64,000 nt of DNA from Hansfordia pulvinata (taxonomy: Eukaryota; Ascomycota; Sordariomycetes; Xylariales): positions 1,054,001-1,118,000 of the forward strand of contig BJKQ01000003.1 of assembly GCA_006538405.1 (NCBI GenBank), read 5' to 3'. Below are positions 1 to 11,497 of the stretch, one piece after another. Each line of letters starts with the position of its first letter. Position 1 is the stretch's first letter. The notes under the pieces were generated by a model, which ran no database searches, was not told the DNA's origin, and saw only the letters and a list, made by a program, of their open reading frames with translations. Position numbers and translations under genes: made by a program.

Positions 1-2390
1 CGCTGCGCGACCGCCAGATTGCGTCCCTGAAGAAGATCCTCAACCTCAACGAGTCGGTTGCCGCCAACAACGACGACGAGTCCCATGCTGCCGCTGCCAC
101 GGGCCAAAGCCTCGCCCCCGCTGGCCCTATTCTGACTGCCGACGGCGAACCTATATGGAAGGTCTTGGTCTTCGACGATCTGGGACGCGATGTCATCAGC
201 AGCGTCTTGCGTGTCAGCGACTTGCGCGCGATGGGCGTCACTATGCACATGCATATCGCCGGCCAGCGCCACCCCATCCCCGACGTCCCCGTCATCTACC
301 TGCTCGAGCCCCGCCCCGCCAACCTGTCTGCTATCACCGCCGACTTGCAGAATGGCCTTTACTCCCCCGCCCACATCAACTTCCTCTCCTCCATCCCCCG
401 GCCTCTGCTCGAAGACTTTGCCTCGCAGACTGCCACTGCGGGCACCTCGGAAAATATCGGTCAGCTGTTTGACCAGTACCTCAATTTCATCGTCGCCGAG
501 CCCGACTTGTTCACCCTTGGCATGCAGAAGGAACACACATATTGGGCTCTCAACAGCGCAAAAACACAAGACGAGGAGCTCGACCACGTGGTCGATAGGA
601 TAGTCAGTGGCCTCTTCAGTGTCATTGCCACCATGGGTATGCCCCTATAAACTGCCTTGCCCCGCGGGCCCCAGACGGAGGAGGACCAAGAGACAGAATC
701 GCTAACCGTTGACGCAACAAAGGTGTCATTCCCATAATACGATGTCCTAAGGGGGCTGCTGCCGAAATGATTGCCGGCAAGCTCGACCGCAAACTGCGCG
801 ACCATATCCTGAACTCGAAAGACAACTTATTTTCCGGCGCCCGCCAGGCCTCCGGTACTTCTCCGACCTCCCGGCCCGTCTTAATCATCCTCGATCGCAA
901 CGTCGACCTCAACCCTATGCTGTCGCACTCATGGACCTACCAGTCGCTCGTGCACGATGTGCTGAACATGAAACTCAACCGCATCACAATTGAAGCGCCT
1001 ATCGACGAGCAGAACCCCGCCAAGGGCACCACCAAGAAGGCCTACGATATGTCGTCGACCGACTTCTTCTGGAACAAGAACGCTGCCCTGCCTTTTCCCC
1101 AGGTCGCTGAGGACATCGATGCAGAGCTCACACGGTACAAGGAGGACGCCGCCGAGGTCACCAAGAAGACGGGCGCCTCTTCGCTCGAGGATCTACAGAA
1201 CGACACAGGCGCCAGCGCGCAGCACCTCAAGGCCGCCATCACACTCCTTCCGGAGCTGCGCGAGAGAAAGGCCGTGCTTGACATGCATATGAACATCCTG
1301 GCGGCCCTCCTGACGGGCATCAAGGACCGACAGCTCGACAACTACTTCCAAGTAGAGGAGAACGTCATGAAGCAGACCAAGGCACAGATCCTTGAACTGC
1401 TCAAGGACAAGGAGAAGGGCAACGAGCCGCTGGACAAGCTGCGGCTATTTGTCATATGGTTCTTGAGCACCGAGCAGGACGTGAGCAGCACCGAGTGGGC
1501 GCAGTACGAGGACGCCCTTAAGGAGGCAGGAGTAGAAAGCGCCTGCCTGGCCTATGTCCGACAGTATGTTCCCATGACTCATATTTACTCTTGCTACGCA
1601 GCCTGCTAATCACCGTGGGCGCTTACAGAGTGCGCGCGACGACCAAGATGACGCAGTTGACCACGATAAACAACCCCGCGGCGCAGCCAGGAGGCGGCAC
1701 GGACCTCTTCGGGCGGTTCTCGTCGCTGTCGACGCGCCTGACGGACCGACTTAAGGACACAGGCGTCGGGGTCCCCGGGAACCTGGCGTCCAACTTCGAC
1801 TCTCTGATCGGCGGCATCAAGAATTTCTTGCCCGCGGACCGCGACTTGACCGTCACGAAGATTGTCGAGTCCATCATGGACCCCTCGGCCGCCTCCACGT
1901 CGGCCATCGCCAAGACCGAGAGCTATCTCTACTTCGACCCCCGCAGCGCCAACGCCCGCGGCACGATGCCGCCTGCCGCCAGCGCGATGCGCGCCGCCGC
2001 CGCCGCCCAGTCCGGCGGTCCCCGGGGGGGCTTGGCGGCGGCCCGGGAGGTCCAGGCGCTGGCGCCGGCGCTTCGTTCGGCCAGCGCCGCCAGGGCTACT
2101 CCGAGGCCGTCGTCTTCACCGTCGGCGGCGGCAGCATGGACGAGTACGGCAACCTGCAGGAGTGGGTGGCGCGGACGTCCGGCGGCGCAGGGGGCGGCTT
2201 GGGCGCCGGGGTCGGCGGGGCGCCCGGCAGCGGCGCCGGCGGGCCCTCGGGCCCCTCGGGGTCGGCGGCTGCTGCCGCCGCCGCCGCGGCGAACCGCAGG
2301 CGCGTCGTCTACGGCAGCACGGAGCTCCTCAACGCGCGCGAGTTCATCACCGAGGAGCTCGAGAGGCTGGGCCGCGAGATTGCTGGTTGA
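1..2390 (+). CDS. sly1: Sly1, Sec1/Munc18-family ER-Golgi SNARE regulator (5' partial)
   Basis: Syntaxin-binding SM protein that controls Sed5-type SNARE assembly at the ER-Golgi step. Exons read <1-636, 723-1563 and 1629-2390, with introns 637-722 and 1564-1628. The N-terminal codons lie outside the window; the frame opens at base 3 with LRDRQIASLKKIL. Segments collinear with yeast Sly1 include ISSVLRV, LPDVP-like IPDVPVIYL, LIILDRNVDLNPMLSHSW, DFFWNKNAALPFP, HMNILAALL, ESIMDPS, SYLYFDPR and the C-terminal VVFTVGGGSMDEYGNLQEW...VVYGSTELLNAREF. The frame moves by one base at the G run 2024-2030. Before it the protein reads in one frame, after it in the next, ending REIAG-stop at 2390. One extra G gives 746 codons from base 3. 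Read literally, the old frame runs to 2523 with an unrelated tail. Identity is very sure; the frame break is probably an assembly error. Confidence 0.95.
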
Positions 2391-3102
2391 GCAGATAAAA
2401 GGTGCTCTGGCCGATGAAACAGAGGTGGGGATGTACGAGAGAGAAGGGCGAGGGCGGCAACACCAAGAAAAAGCCGAGGTTCATTCCTCATGGACCTCAA
2501 GAAGCTGCCACATTTATGTGTAGATAGTAGTATGACCGAATGCCCCTCCCGTTAGTGGCCGCGGCTAAACGTGGAATCCCACTCGAGAGCTGCCGTCTCA
2601 TCCACCGTCATACTCGTACCTTGCTGGGCGAGAGAAGACTTTCGACCAGAAAGTTAACCCTTTCACGACAATGAAGGTTGAAAGGTTTTCAAATAAAAAG
2701 GAAAAGAACCACACCCACCTCGATTCACCTACTATAACTACGTTGCATCTGCGATTTACGTAACTCAATGCGCGCTGAATGAATCATATGCTTATGTTTA
2801 GGATGTAGGGTCACTGGAATTGACCGATTTGCAGACTAAACGCCTCTTCGTGTTCTGATCCCCTCTAATATTGGCGGTTCCATCGCTGCGACCCACGACC
2901 CTCGCCTGGCCGGACGACAGCATGATAAAAAGTCACGGGAGTAGTATGGGGTAGTGCAGGGCGTGACTCGTCGGAGTGAGCTTGATTGTGGAATATTTAA
3001 CTGGAACTATTTTAATTCTCATGCCCTCCTTCGGGCGTACCATGGTTGAAAGTCGATGCTTGCTGCGTCTGGGACATACTCCTCCATTTGAAACCTCGAT
3101 AG
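2391..3102. other. Intergenic, convergent 3' ends
   Basis: Tail-to-tail gap between sly1 and fimbrin. It probably holds both 3' UTRs. It is more AT-rich than the flanking exons, with AATAAAAAG near 2693 as a possible polyadenylation-type signal, and one copy of the TACTCGTA word at 2611. I see no gene. Confidence 0.6.
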
Positions 3103-5242
3103 TTATTGCATCTTCTCGTACGTGGCCATTAGAGAACCTGCAGTTGTCAGCACGAGCTTCTCCTAGAGAACTTGGAATCGGGATGAACTCACCTATGAAT
3201 GTCGTCACCAGACGGCTGCGGACCTGGCAAATATCCTCCGGCACCAGCCAAATGGTTGCGCCCATCTTTCTGGCGATACTGATACTGAGCTTGGCGTTCA
3301 GGTACGCATCGTCCTCCGTCTGTCCTGGGTTGACCAGATCGTAATCGACGTAACTGCTCTTCATACCGTTTAGAACATCCAATAAGAAGATGCCACTGCC
3401 GATTGTCGGATCCTTCAAAGACCGCACCGAGCTGTTGCGACCGCCCTTGCGTGACATTTCGTTGGCCCACTTGACCATTTCGGCATCTGTTATCTCGCGT
3501 TTTCCCAGCCTCTGTGCTAATGCTGACAGTGTGACGGTGATATCCTTTCTCATCAACTGCCAAACCAGGCCGAGAGTGAGCATCTTTTGACCGTCGGTGA
3601 TGTCGGCGCCCTGAATACCGACTAATGAAAACCCGTTTTGTTTTCCTAGCTCGACGGCGTAATTTGTATTCTCCACAGCCTTGAAGCGCATAACCTCGGC
3701 TCCGTTTTGCGGTCTCTTATTGACGTGGCGCCAATTGACCGAGCCTTGTATGACCTTGTCAAAAGCCTGGAGCAAAAGCGTACCATCCTGCAAATCGTCG
3801 AAGAATGACTGCACGGCCGGCTGGACGTCCAGACTGTTGAGCCACAGGGTAAAGACTCTGGCCTCGCGCTCGCCCTCGGCGTCGAAGTCCTCGACCTCCT
3901 GCTTCTCCTCCTCGGTAATCGGGTCGAGGCAAGGGTGTGTGTTGAACAGGTTGGCGACAAAGGCAAGGTTCAGCTTAGGGTTTCCGGCAACGAGCGAAGT
4001 GGGTGTCAGGAACTTGCGGCAGCCCAGCTTGTCCGAGTTGACCAAAACCTCCTCGGCGCGTTGAAGAGTATCCTGGGTTTGCAGCGGGGCGCGGGTGCAG
4101 CCGTAGTCGGCGCCGATCTGGGCCAGCAGGACCGTGTAGTTCTCACCATCCTTGATGTCGGTGGAGAAGTTGTTGACGCGACGCTGCCAGCCGGCAGCCT
4201 TGAGGTGGTAGTTGAACCAGCGCAGGAGAATCTGCTCCGGGGGAAGACGAAGGAACTGCTCGAGGGTCTCGTCGTCCTCCAGCAAGCGGTACAGTTCAGG
4301 GTGCAGCTTGATGTCAATCTTGCCCAGAAGACCGCGGCGAATGATTTGCCAGATGAGGCCGAGGATAAGATGCTCCCTGACTTCGATGATGTCGCCGCTG
4401 CCAATGTTGACGACGGAGCAGCCGATACCCTTTGCAGATTCGATGACAATGTTGTTGTTCTCGGTCATGTGGAAAGCGTTCAGAGTCTTGACCTTTCTGC
4501 CAGCAACATTGAGAACACGCTCGTCAATGGTGTCGGGGACGGAGTCGTTGATGAGTTTGGCGAGGACCAGACCGTCCTTGCACTCGTCGAACATCTCGAA
4601 GGTGTCAGTGGGGAAGGGCAGGCGGGCGCCAATGTCCGGGTCGCCGGCGAGCACGGCGTTGATGTGGCGGGTGAACTCGGTGCGTTCATCCTCGTTGATG
4701 GTGTGAGTGACGTTGGCGCTGGAACCCTGCACGTGGATTTTGCCGACACTGCCCTTGGAAGAGTGGCCGGGGCCGGTACGCTGGGAGGAGACAGCGGCGG
4801 GCGAGGCAGCGGCGCCGCCGCCGCCGCCACCGCCCGTGGACATGCGCTTTTGGGCGGGGGATGAGTCGCGAAGCTTGGCGACGAGCTAGACTTGGGGTCA
4901 GCGGGAAGAAGCCAGGATCGGAAGAAACAAGGAGGAGGAGGAGCTTACGCCGACGTAGTCCTCGAGCTCGACGCGCCGGGACGAGTCAAGCTCGACCTCC
5001 TTCAGGGCCTGTCGGACGACATCGTAGGGTTGGCGCTCGGACTGCTGGGTGGACTTGATGGCAGTGGCCTCGTCAATGTAGCCCTTGTCGTCGACGTCGA
5101 GCTGGCGGAAGGCGTTTGTAAGGGTGAAGAGGTCGGCCTGCAGCTGAGGGTATTTCCTGGTGGTTGGCGGGGAGCGGTCAGAAGCGGCATTTCGGTGGAG
5201 GGGTAATACGGTAACTCACCTCTGCAGTTTCATCTGCTCCAT
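3103..5242 (-). CDS. sac6: Fimbrin/plastin (Sac6), actin-bundling protein
   Basis: Cross-links actin filaments in endocytic patches, cables and the contractile ring. On the minus strand the exons are 5242-5220, 5156-4949, 4885-3193 and 3137-3103. They total 1959 nt, or 652 aa, close to the usual fimbrin length. The start MEQMKLQR joins KYPQLQADLF across a 63-nt intron. An N-terminal EF-hand-like segment (DVDDKGYID, residues ~25-35) lacks a normal position-5 ligand, so calcium binding is doubtful. A Gly/Ala/Ser linker begins near residue 92, then four calponin-homology domains follow at about 140-255, 270-375, 400-505 and 520-630. Conserved pieces include DECKDGLVLAKLINDSVPDTID, MTENNNIVIESAKGIGCSVVNIG in parts, and LVPEDICQVRSRLVTTFIG. 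The end is SLMATYEKMQ from a 35-nt last exon; reading through the 55-nt intron instead adds a foreign tail. First and last exons are very small. Confidence 0.95.
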
Positions 5243-7156
5243 GATGGGCAGCGGGGAGGGGTGAGGGGAGGGAGGGAGGGAGCGTGGTGGTTGGGCACCG
5301 GGAAGAAGAGGGGAGAAGGAAAAGGGGAGGAGGGTCCAGCGGGACGAGGTGAGGCGAGGTGAGTTGTCGGTGCGGTGCAGTGGATGGAGGCGCAGCGCAG
5401 CGCGGGCACAGAGTACAGCGGCGAGCTGGACTGGACTGGAGAGCAATGCAATGAAATTGTATGCGGCGGGCAGTTCCGTCAGCGGGGTGTGGGCTACGGC
5501 GCAGTGCAATTCATGCGGTGAGGTAACTTCTACCCGGGGTGAGGGAGCTGGTAGGCGGTGCAGCAGGTCGGTGGCGGGTCGATGGGTGGCCGCGATACAG
5601 ATACAACCAGAGCTGATGGGGGCACAAAGGCGGGGGAGGGGCACACTGTGAGGTGCTGGTACAACTGGAGATCCCGTCGAGAATGCAATGCTTGGGCGGA
5701 GGCTTTACGGAGCTGAAGGGCAGTCACCGTGATTGGGCTGTTGTGGCAAATACGGTAGGCAGCTATGAGCACTAGACGGTAATCGCGAGGTAATAATAAC
5801 GGTTGGGAGCTTGACGCCGGGCAGGGCAAGCTGGAGGTCAGGCACGTCAGGTAAGGCAGCACCGGCAGGTACCTAAGGTAAGGTACAGACTAAAAGTACG
5901 GTACAGAATCGGCACAGTATTGGACAATGCAAGGTGGGGGTTCTCGTCGTGATGGGCGAGGGCTCGTCGGAAATGTCGGAGTGGCTGAGAGGAAGGGATG
6001 TCGGGAGATTCTATCCAAGTGACGATGAAGTTGAGACTGGCAGCACATAGCATCGGAGCAGACGCGCGGTAATATATAGCCCCAGCTAGTACGAGTACTC
6101 TGCTTGCCCAGCCCGCCCGTCCGTCCGGTGCCCTCTATGTGGTGGATGGATGGAAGGATGGGTGCCTGGAGCCAAGCGCGGCTCTTCACGCGGCCATGCC
6201 TCGCATCGCCATTCGTGATGCACGACACCACCCGCCCGACCTGCCCAACTAGTCCGGCACGAGTAGGTACGTGTACGCGCCCGCGAATAGGCTGCCTTCT
6301 GCCCATCAAGCTGCAGCCTGGGCCCGTTCTCCGCCCGCCCCCGAGTCGTCTAGTGGTAGGCAGACGATTTCCGAGGCGGCACTTGCGAGTACGTGGTCGA
6401 CGGGGGCCGGGTTCTGGTTTCCTGCGGGACCGCCAGCCGGCGAATCGCCGCGCCCGGGGCGCAAAGGCGGCGACTCTGTACGGACGAGATGGGCTCCAGT
6501 CGGGGCCGCCCTCAGCAAACGTGGCCGTCGGCAGTCTGCGGTCGTGGACGTATCGTAACTGGGCACAGCACCTGCCCTGTACTCGATGGTCCAGCTGGCT
6601 CGGCTGGATGCCCCGTCGGGCAACGCTGTGCCTCTGTACTCGTGCCCGAGACTCTGATGAGGTCCCTACAAGTTAGAGCCAGAGGTGCTTAAGGTGTCAG
6701 GTACCAGCCCCCATGTCGGCTGCACCCATGACGTAGACCCGTCTTGGCGGCGCCCCTCGCCGCCCAGCCACACCGTATTGCGCAAGTCCGTTACGACGCC
6801 TCCGTATAGGCAGCAACTGGGAGAGTACCTGGCGTGCATCAACTCGGGTACAGCTAATCGAGGAACAAAATCCAGCTTCTGCTCAGCTCATTCTCCCTCC
6901 TTTTTGGTTCATCTCGATGCGCCGTCTACTCGCACTGCCGATGCCAGACATGAGCTCACTCGTTGGATTATTTTTAGCTGAGGGCATATACAGACACACG
7001 TGCGCTTGCTCCCGAGGCGTCCTCTGCAGAGGCGGCAAGGGAGCGCCCAGTCGCAACCTCTTCCAGGCCTCCCCGCTCCTCCACCCGACAGCACCGGGTT
7101 GTGGATTCCGCAGGACGGCGCATACGATTTGATATTATCTCCCCAACGTTACGAGT

Positions 7157-7160
<4 letters not shown>

Positions 7161-7204
<44 letters not shown>
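7161..7204. repeat. (CT)15 followed by (CG)7 microsatellite
   Basis: Seen directly: 15 CT units at 7161-7190 run straight into 7 CG units at 7191-7204. Alternating CG can adopt Z-DNA and CT/GA tracts can form triplexes; whether that matters here is unknown. Confidence 0.95.
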
Positions 7205-7205
<1 letters not shown>

Positions 7206-7530
7206 CTCACGGACCAGCGCGCAATCACCGACGTCCACGATCCCCCCGCTTCGCCCCGTGCGCGAGTGCTCGTACGAGTAGCCGCCCTTCTTTCGCTCAA
7301 CATTTCACCTGCGTGCCAACGGCTCGCCAGTTGCGTCTCGCCACGTGCCTCGCTTCGCGCGGATTTCGAGCCCAGCGGGTTAGGATTGCGTTGTCTTTTC
7401 TTCCAGGGAAATCTATGGCTCTAAAGTGGACGCCGGGGAAGAAACAGGCGGCGTCTGGGTGTATACATGTTGAACAAGAAGAGAGAGAAAGAGAGGAGGG
7501 CGTACGTTCGCATGTATGTGAGGTCATCAG

Positions 7531-7560
7531 AAGAAGAAGAAGAAGAAGAAGAAGAAGAAG
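7531..7560. repeat. (AAG)10 microsatellite
   Basis: Ten perfect AAG units in non-coding sequence between fimbrin and the first secreted-protein gene. An A14 run follows at 7710-7723. The neighbouring ORFs made of runs of E, R or S are by-products of these repeats. Confidence 0.95.
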
Positions 7561-7876
7561 GGAAAGGGGAACCGAGAAGATGTAGAAAGAGAGCAGGGCA
7601 GTTTCCAGTCCCGCCAGAGGAGCCCCAGGCCCCGTCGACGCTCTCGTCTCCTCGCCGCGACTCCCCGCGAGGCCTGCGCACGTACGAGTGCCGCGAGGGC
7701 CAAAGATATAAAAAAAAAAAAAAGAACAAGAGTGGACCATTCTCGTCATCCCCGAGCCACAAGCTTCGGACGCAGAAGGGGATCACTTGGAGGGACCAAG
7801 TTACACAGTACTGCTGCGTCGGGGGCCGGAGGAGGCGCGAGGAGGGACGAGAAGGGGTCACGTCATTTCACCCCCC

Positions 7877-8666
7877 TCACGCGACGCCAAAGACCTCGTC
7901 CGGCTCTATCGTAAAGTTGATTGGCGGCGACGCGAACTGGTTATACTGGGTCGCCGCATGGCCCGTGTAGTTGTAGTACGTCGAGCTGTGAGAGTCCCGT
8001 GTCAGCGCCCCAGTCATCTGCACAGTTGCCGCGGTTATGATGCAACTCAGTGTCCGCCTTGATCCTCTGCCGATGGGATCTTTCGGAACAGGAGAGTGGC
8101 TGGCACGGGTCGAGAGGCGGGAGAAAGAGAGATAGGGCGAGATTGAGGAGATACAAAAAAAAAGAGGAACTCACCCAATGTCCGGGTCGACGTGCTCCAT
8201 GCTCACTTGGATGTTGGCGACCGTGTTCCCGTTCTGGTCCTGGGTCCTGGGCAGCAGCTTGGACACGACGGCCACGTGCGTCTCGGGCGTGTCAATCAGG
8301 CTGCACTCCGAGTAGGGCGCGCCCTCGACGCGGCCCTCGCAGTGCGCCGCGAACGCCGGCCGCTGCGGCTTGGACGTCGTGTTGAGTGCCCCGCTGATGT
8401 TGAAGTCTTTTAGGCGGTGCGCGCACTGTCAGTTGGGGGCACATGACACTAGAAGGAGGGAAAAGAGAAGAATAGGGGAGAGGGGAGAGGGGAAGATAAG
8501 GGGGGAGGGGGGTTGTCTCACTGTAGTAGCAGCCTCCACGCGCACAGCCCGCCTCCCAGTTGATAACGTCCCACTCGTATGTGATGCTCTCGGCCAGGAT
8601 GCGCATCATGGCCGCTGACGTGCCGGTGGCCGCCGCCAGCGTCGTCAGAAGCATCGAGGCGTGCAT
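7877..8666 (-). CDS. Small secreted protein, four Cys and four N-glycosylation sequons, unknown function
   Basis: Exons on the minus strand are 8666-8522, 8406-8175 and 7985-7877, giving 486 nt and 161 aa. The first 19 residues (MHASMLLTTLAAATGTSAA) look like a signal peptide. The mature part has four cysteines (GCARGGC and HCEG...SEC), fitting two disulfides, and sequons NIS, NTT, NYT and NFT. The second exon uses acceptor TAAAAG about 20 nt after a CTGAC branch point; the nearer CAG sits too close to the branch and would break the frame. Length, signal peptide and paired cysteines resemble small secreted fungal proteins, including effector candidates, but I cannot name a family. It is 2.8 kb from another secreted-protein gene on the same strand. 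The exon structure is my own reconstruction; exon 2's acceptor is the least certain part. Confidence 0.75.
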
Positions 8667-11497
8667 TTTGGGCGTCTCTTGAGCGGAGGACAGCCAACGA
8701 GGTGGTGTAGAAAGAAACTCAGTTCCAGAAAAGCCTGAGAGAAGAATGAAGCGACTGTCTTGGGATCTTTAGACTCCGGCCCTGTGCGTCCTGGGCTCAC
8801 AAGCGAAAAAAGAAGCAATGATATGTGTATCTGCGGGATGGGACAGGACGGATCAAACCATGGCAGCCAGAGAGCAGGGAGGCGCCTGGTGCTTTATGGG
8901 GTTGCCGATGTGCTCCCGCTCTTTCTCTCTTGCTGCCATCGCGCCTGCACATGGTTGCCCCCACGATGACGGGTGTCCGGGAAGAGAAAAGGCCTCCTTC
9001 GCCCAGAAAGGAAGGGGGGGGGGGGGGGGGCCGAGAGCGCACGAGGTCGCCGGGCGTGTGTGGTAGACGAGGGGCGCGATCGATATTGCCGAGAAAACGG
9101 CCCAACCGTGCCTGCGCCACCGCGATGCCGCCCCGTGCGCACCCTCGCACAGGGCCCTTGGCGAGGGCAATGTCCAGTTGTCGATGTCGTTCGTTTAGGT
9201 ACTGTAGTTTACATTATATGGATGTACCTTACCCAACCAAGATGTACTACCTACATAGGTAGAGTCCTTTCCATACTTCAATACCCGGTAGGAGTTAGGT
9301 GCTCGTCGGCTGCAGCTGGCCATCCGAATACAGGCAGACCAGACCAGAGTAGACCTTACCTTACCAACCATACCCGGGCAGAGCAGACAGACGGGCCGGT
9401 GGTGGTGAGCAGACAGACTGGAGATCGGCTGGTCCGTCCGTCCGCGGCCATCGTATATCGTGGTGAGGGTCAAACACGACAACCCCTGCCCGACACAGCC
9501 CACCTTTCCTCTCTGCCTCTCTTGGCACCTTGGATCTTCAGGCACGCGCACGCTTCCCCGGCCGAATCCCCGGCACTTCCTTGTGGCCCCCGGTCGGTCG
9601 CGGGGAACAGTGCATGCCGACTCCAAAAGTCGAGGTGCGGGACATGGCAGAGGGCGCCGGCTGCCTCGTCACTTTTTGCTCTCCCTAACACCTCCCCCGC
9701 TCGTTCCTATTCCTAGACGCATGAGCCCTTGGTGGTATAATCGAATCAACGAGCATTCCCAGAATAGAATGCTGTATTGACAGCTGTTCATGTAGATAAA
9801 ACTTGACCTCTGTCGTCGTGAAACATGATCACGACGGTCAATCCCCGCCCCCCCTTCAAGGCTTTTCCCTCCCAACGCAAAATTGGATCTGGCCTGTCAA
9901 GGCCCATTATCACCAGAAGAACTTTTCCTCGTTTACCACCCCCACCTCGGCTCAGGGAGGCACCTGCCCACCCAAGTGTTGTCAGCTTCGCCTTGCCCCG
10001 TGTAACTCCGGGTGCCCCAATGAGCAGCAGGAGGGCGCGGCCCATCTGTCGGCCTGTTTTTTGTGCAAAGGCACGATGGGCCGGAGGGGGCGTCACCCGA
10101 CGACACGAATCTGCTAGTGGGTACGGAGAGGACCTCACGAAGGCGCTGGTGGTCCGCGGGTGGGGTGCTGTCTACCGGTGATACGAGTACAGAGCGTCGC
10201 GTCTCACGAACAGGTGTTCGTCACGAGGGGGCAAGGCAGGGCAGTGGCGTCGCTTCTCCCGGACCTCGACTCCGCAAGGGTGCTCGTCGCGGGAGGCACG
10301 AGTACCGGCAGTGCCGAGACCTTTCCAGTCTCTCGTGGGCGCCTGTCAGCTTACGGCTACCTACTTAGGTATGCACGTACGATGGCAGGCTGCGTTATCG
10401 TTGCCACGGTCGTAGCGCTCGCTTTCCATCGACAATGCTCGTACAATGTACACGGCCGTCTCGGAGCCGCTGCGGGTGCCAAGCCTTACGTACCCCTCTG
10501 CAGGGAACGGAACGCCTGGATGCCTGAGGCGTGGACACGGGCAACTGTGGAGTACAGAAATAATTAAGCATTGTCCCGTAGAACGAAATAGAGAAAAGCC
10601 AAGGCCGGCCGCGCCGTACCTTAGTCACATACGAGGCACGGCGGCGACGGCGGCGGCTGCTGCTCACGATGCCACGGCGCGGGGCGAGGAGAGGCGTCTT
10701 GCTCGTGTCGTTCCTCCACATCCTGACCACTCTGGGGCGCTGACGTCTCCAACCCACGCTTTTGGGATCCTCATATAGGCAGCAGGCAGGTAGGCTTTAC
10801 GCTGCATTTCTGTACGGCTGTAGGATGTCTGGTTCGCGGCTCTCATAACTTCTGCGCGGGACTTGCACCGGTCAACATGCGGGGGTCAGCAGGCGGTGGT
10901 TGCTTGTGGTGCTGCCCGGGCCAATTGGCACGGGCTTGCTGAGCTTGGACATTGATCGAGTTACGGATACAGTAGCACCGTGGCTATTGATACTGCTCCC
11001 TGCTGCCTTGCGACGTCATGCACTTGACAAGCCCAGCCGTCTTCAAGCCCCGTGCGGGCAGTGCTCATACTGCACAGCCAACCTCACCTCCGCCTCGGCG
11101 CTGCTGTTTCGTACAAATCACCGCCAAGGCCCGTCTGTCCCTCTCTGACCTCTTTCTCAACATGACCACCTTTCGATCGATTATACCTGCAAATCCCCAG
11201 TTTTGTGCCCAATAATATCTGCCAGAAGCGGCCCCAGAAGCCATCTATATCCGTGTCTCGTTTCGTCCTTGAAAGAACCAATTTTAAGAAGAGAAGAGTT
11301 GAAGAGAGAATCGTATGTGGAGATGAAGAAGAGGAAGCAATATGAACAAGACCAAGACGCTATATGCAAGTCCAATAATAAGAGGGTTCAGGAGAAGCGA
11401 AGGGAGCAAAACGAAGCCAGAAAGGTAGAGCGACAAGAAGAAGAAGAAGAAGAAAAAGAAAAAGTTCTGGCAAATATGTCCAAGAGAAAAATAAGGC
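8667..11497. other. Intergenic region between two secreted-protein genes
   Basis: Holds the promoter of the 161-aa gene, a G17 run at 9014-9030, a TACGAGTA word at 10182 and several AGGTAC-type words. A purine-rich stretch at about 11290-11470 gives a K/E-rich ORF that I regard as chance. I see no supported gene. Confidence 0.55.
9014..9030 (+). repeat. Poly(G)17 tract
   Basis: Seventeen consecutive G on the plus strand in the 5' flank of the 161-aa secreted-protein gene. It is one of three long G runs in the window, all with G on the plus strand. Confidence 0.9.

Larger units (their letters stand above)
5243..7876. other. Intergenic region upstream of fimbrin
   Basis: Contains the fimbrin promoter and leader and the 3' flank of the secreted-protein gene. 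Next to the fimbrin start the minus strand is pyrimidine-rich. Further out are TACGAGTA words at 6090, 7150 and 7273, mixed AGGTACCT-type words near 5870-5885, and a cluster of simple repeats at 7161-7723. Short ORFs here look like chance. Confidence 0.6.

Noticed and set aside
3935..4864. 309-codon frame on the plus strand
   Set aside because: Antisense shadow of fimbrin, caused by its codon bias.
6349..6430. tRNA-like stretch (GTCTAGTGGTAGGCAGAC hairpin, then CCGGGTTCTGG)
   Set aside because: It resembles a tRNA D-arm and B-box, but the B-box is wrong, the spacing is about 20 bases too long and no acceptor stem pairs.
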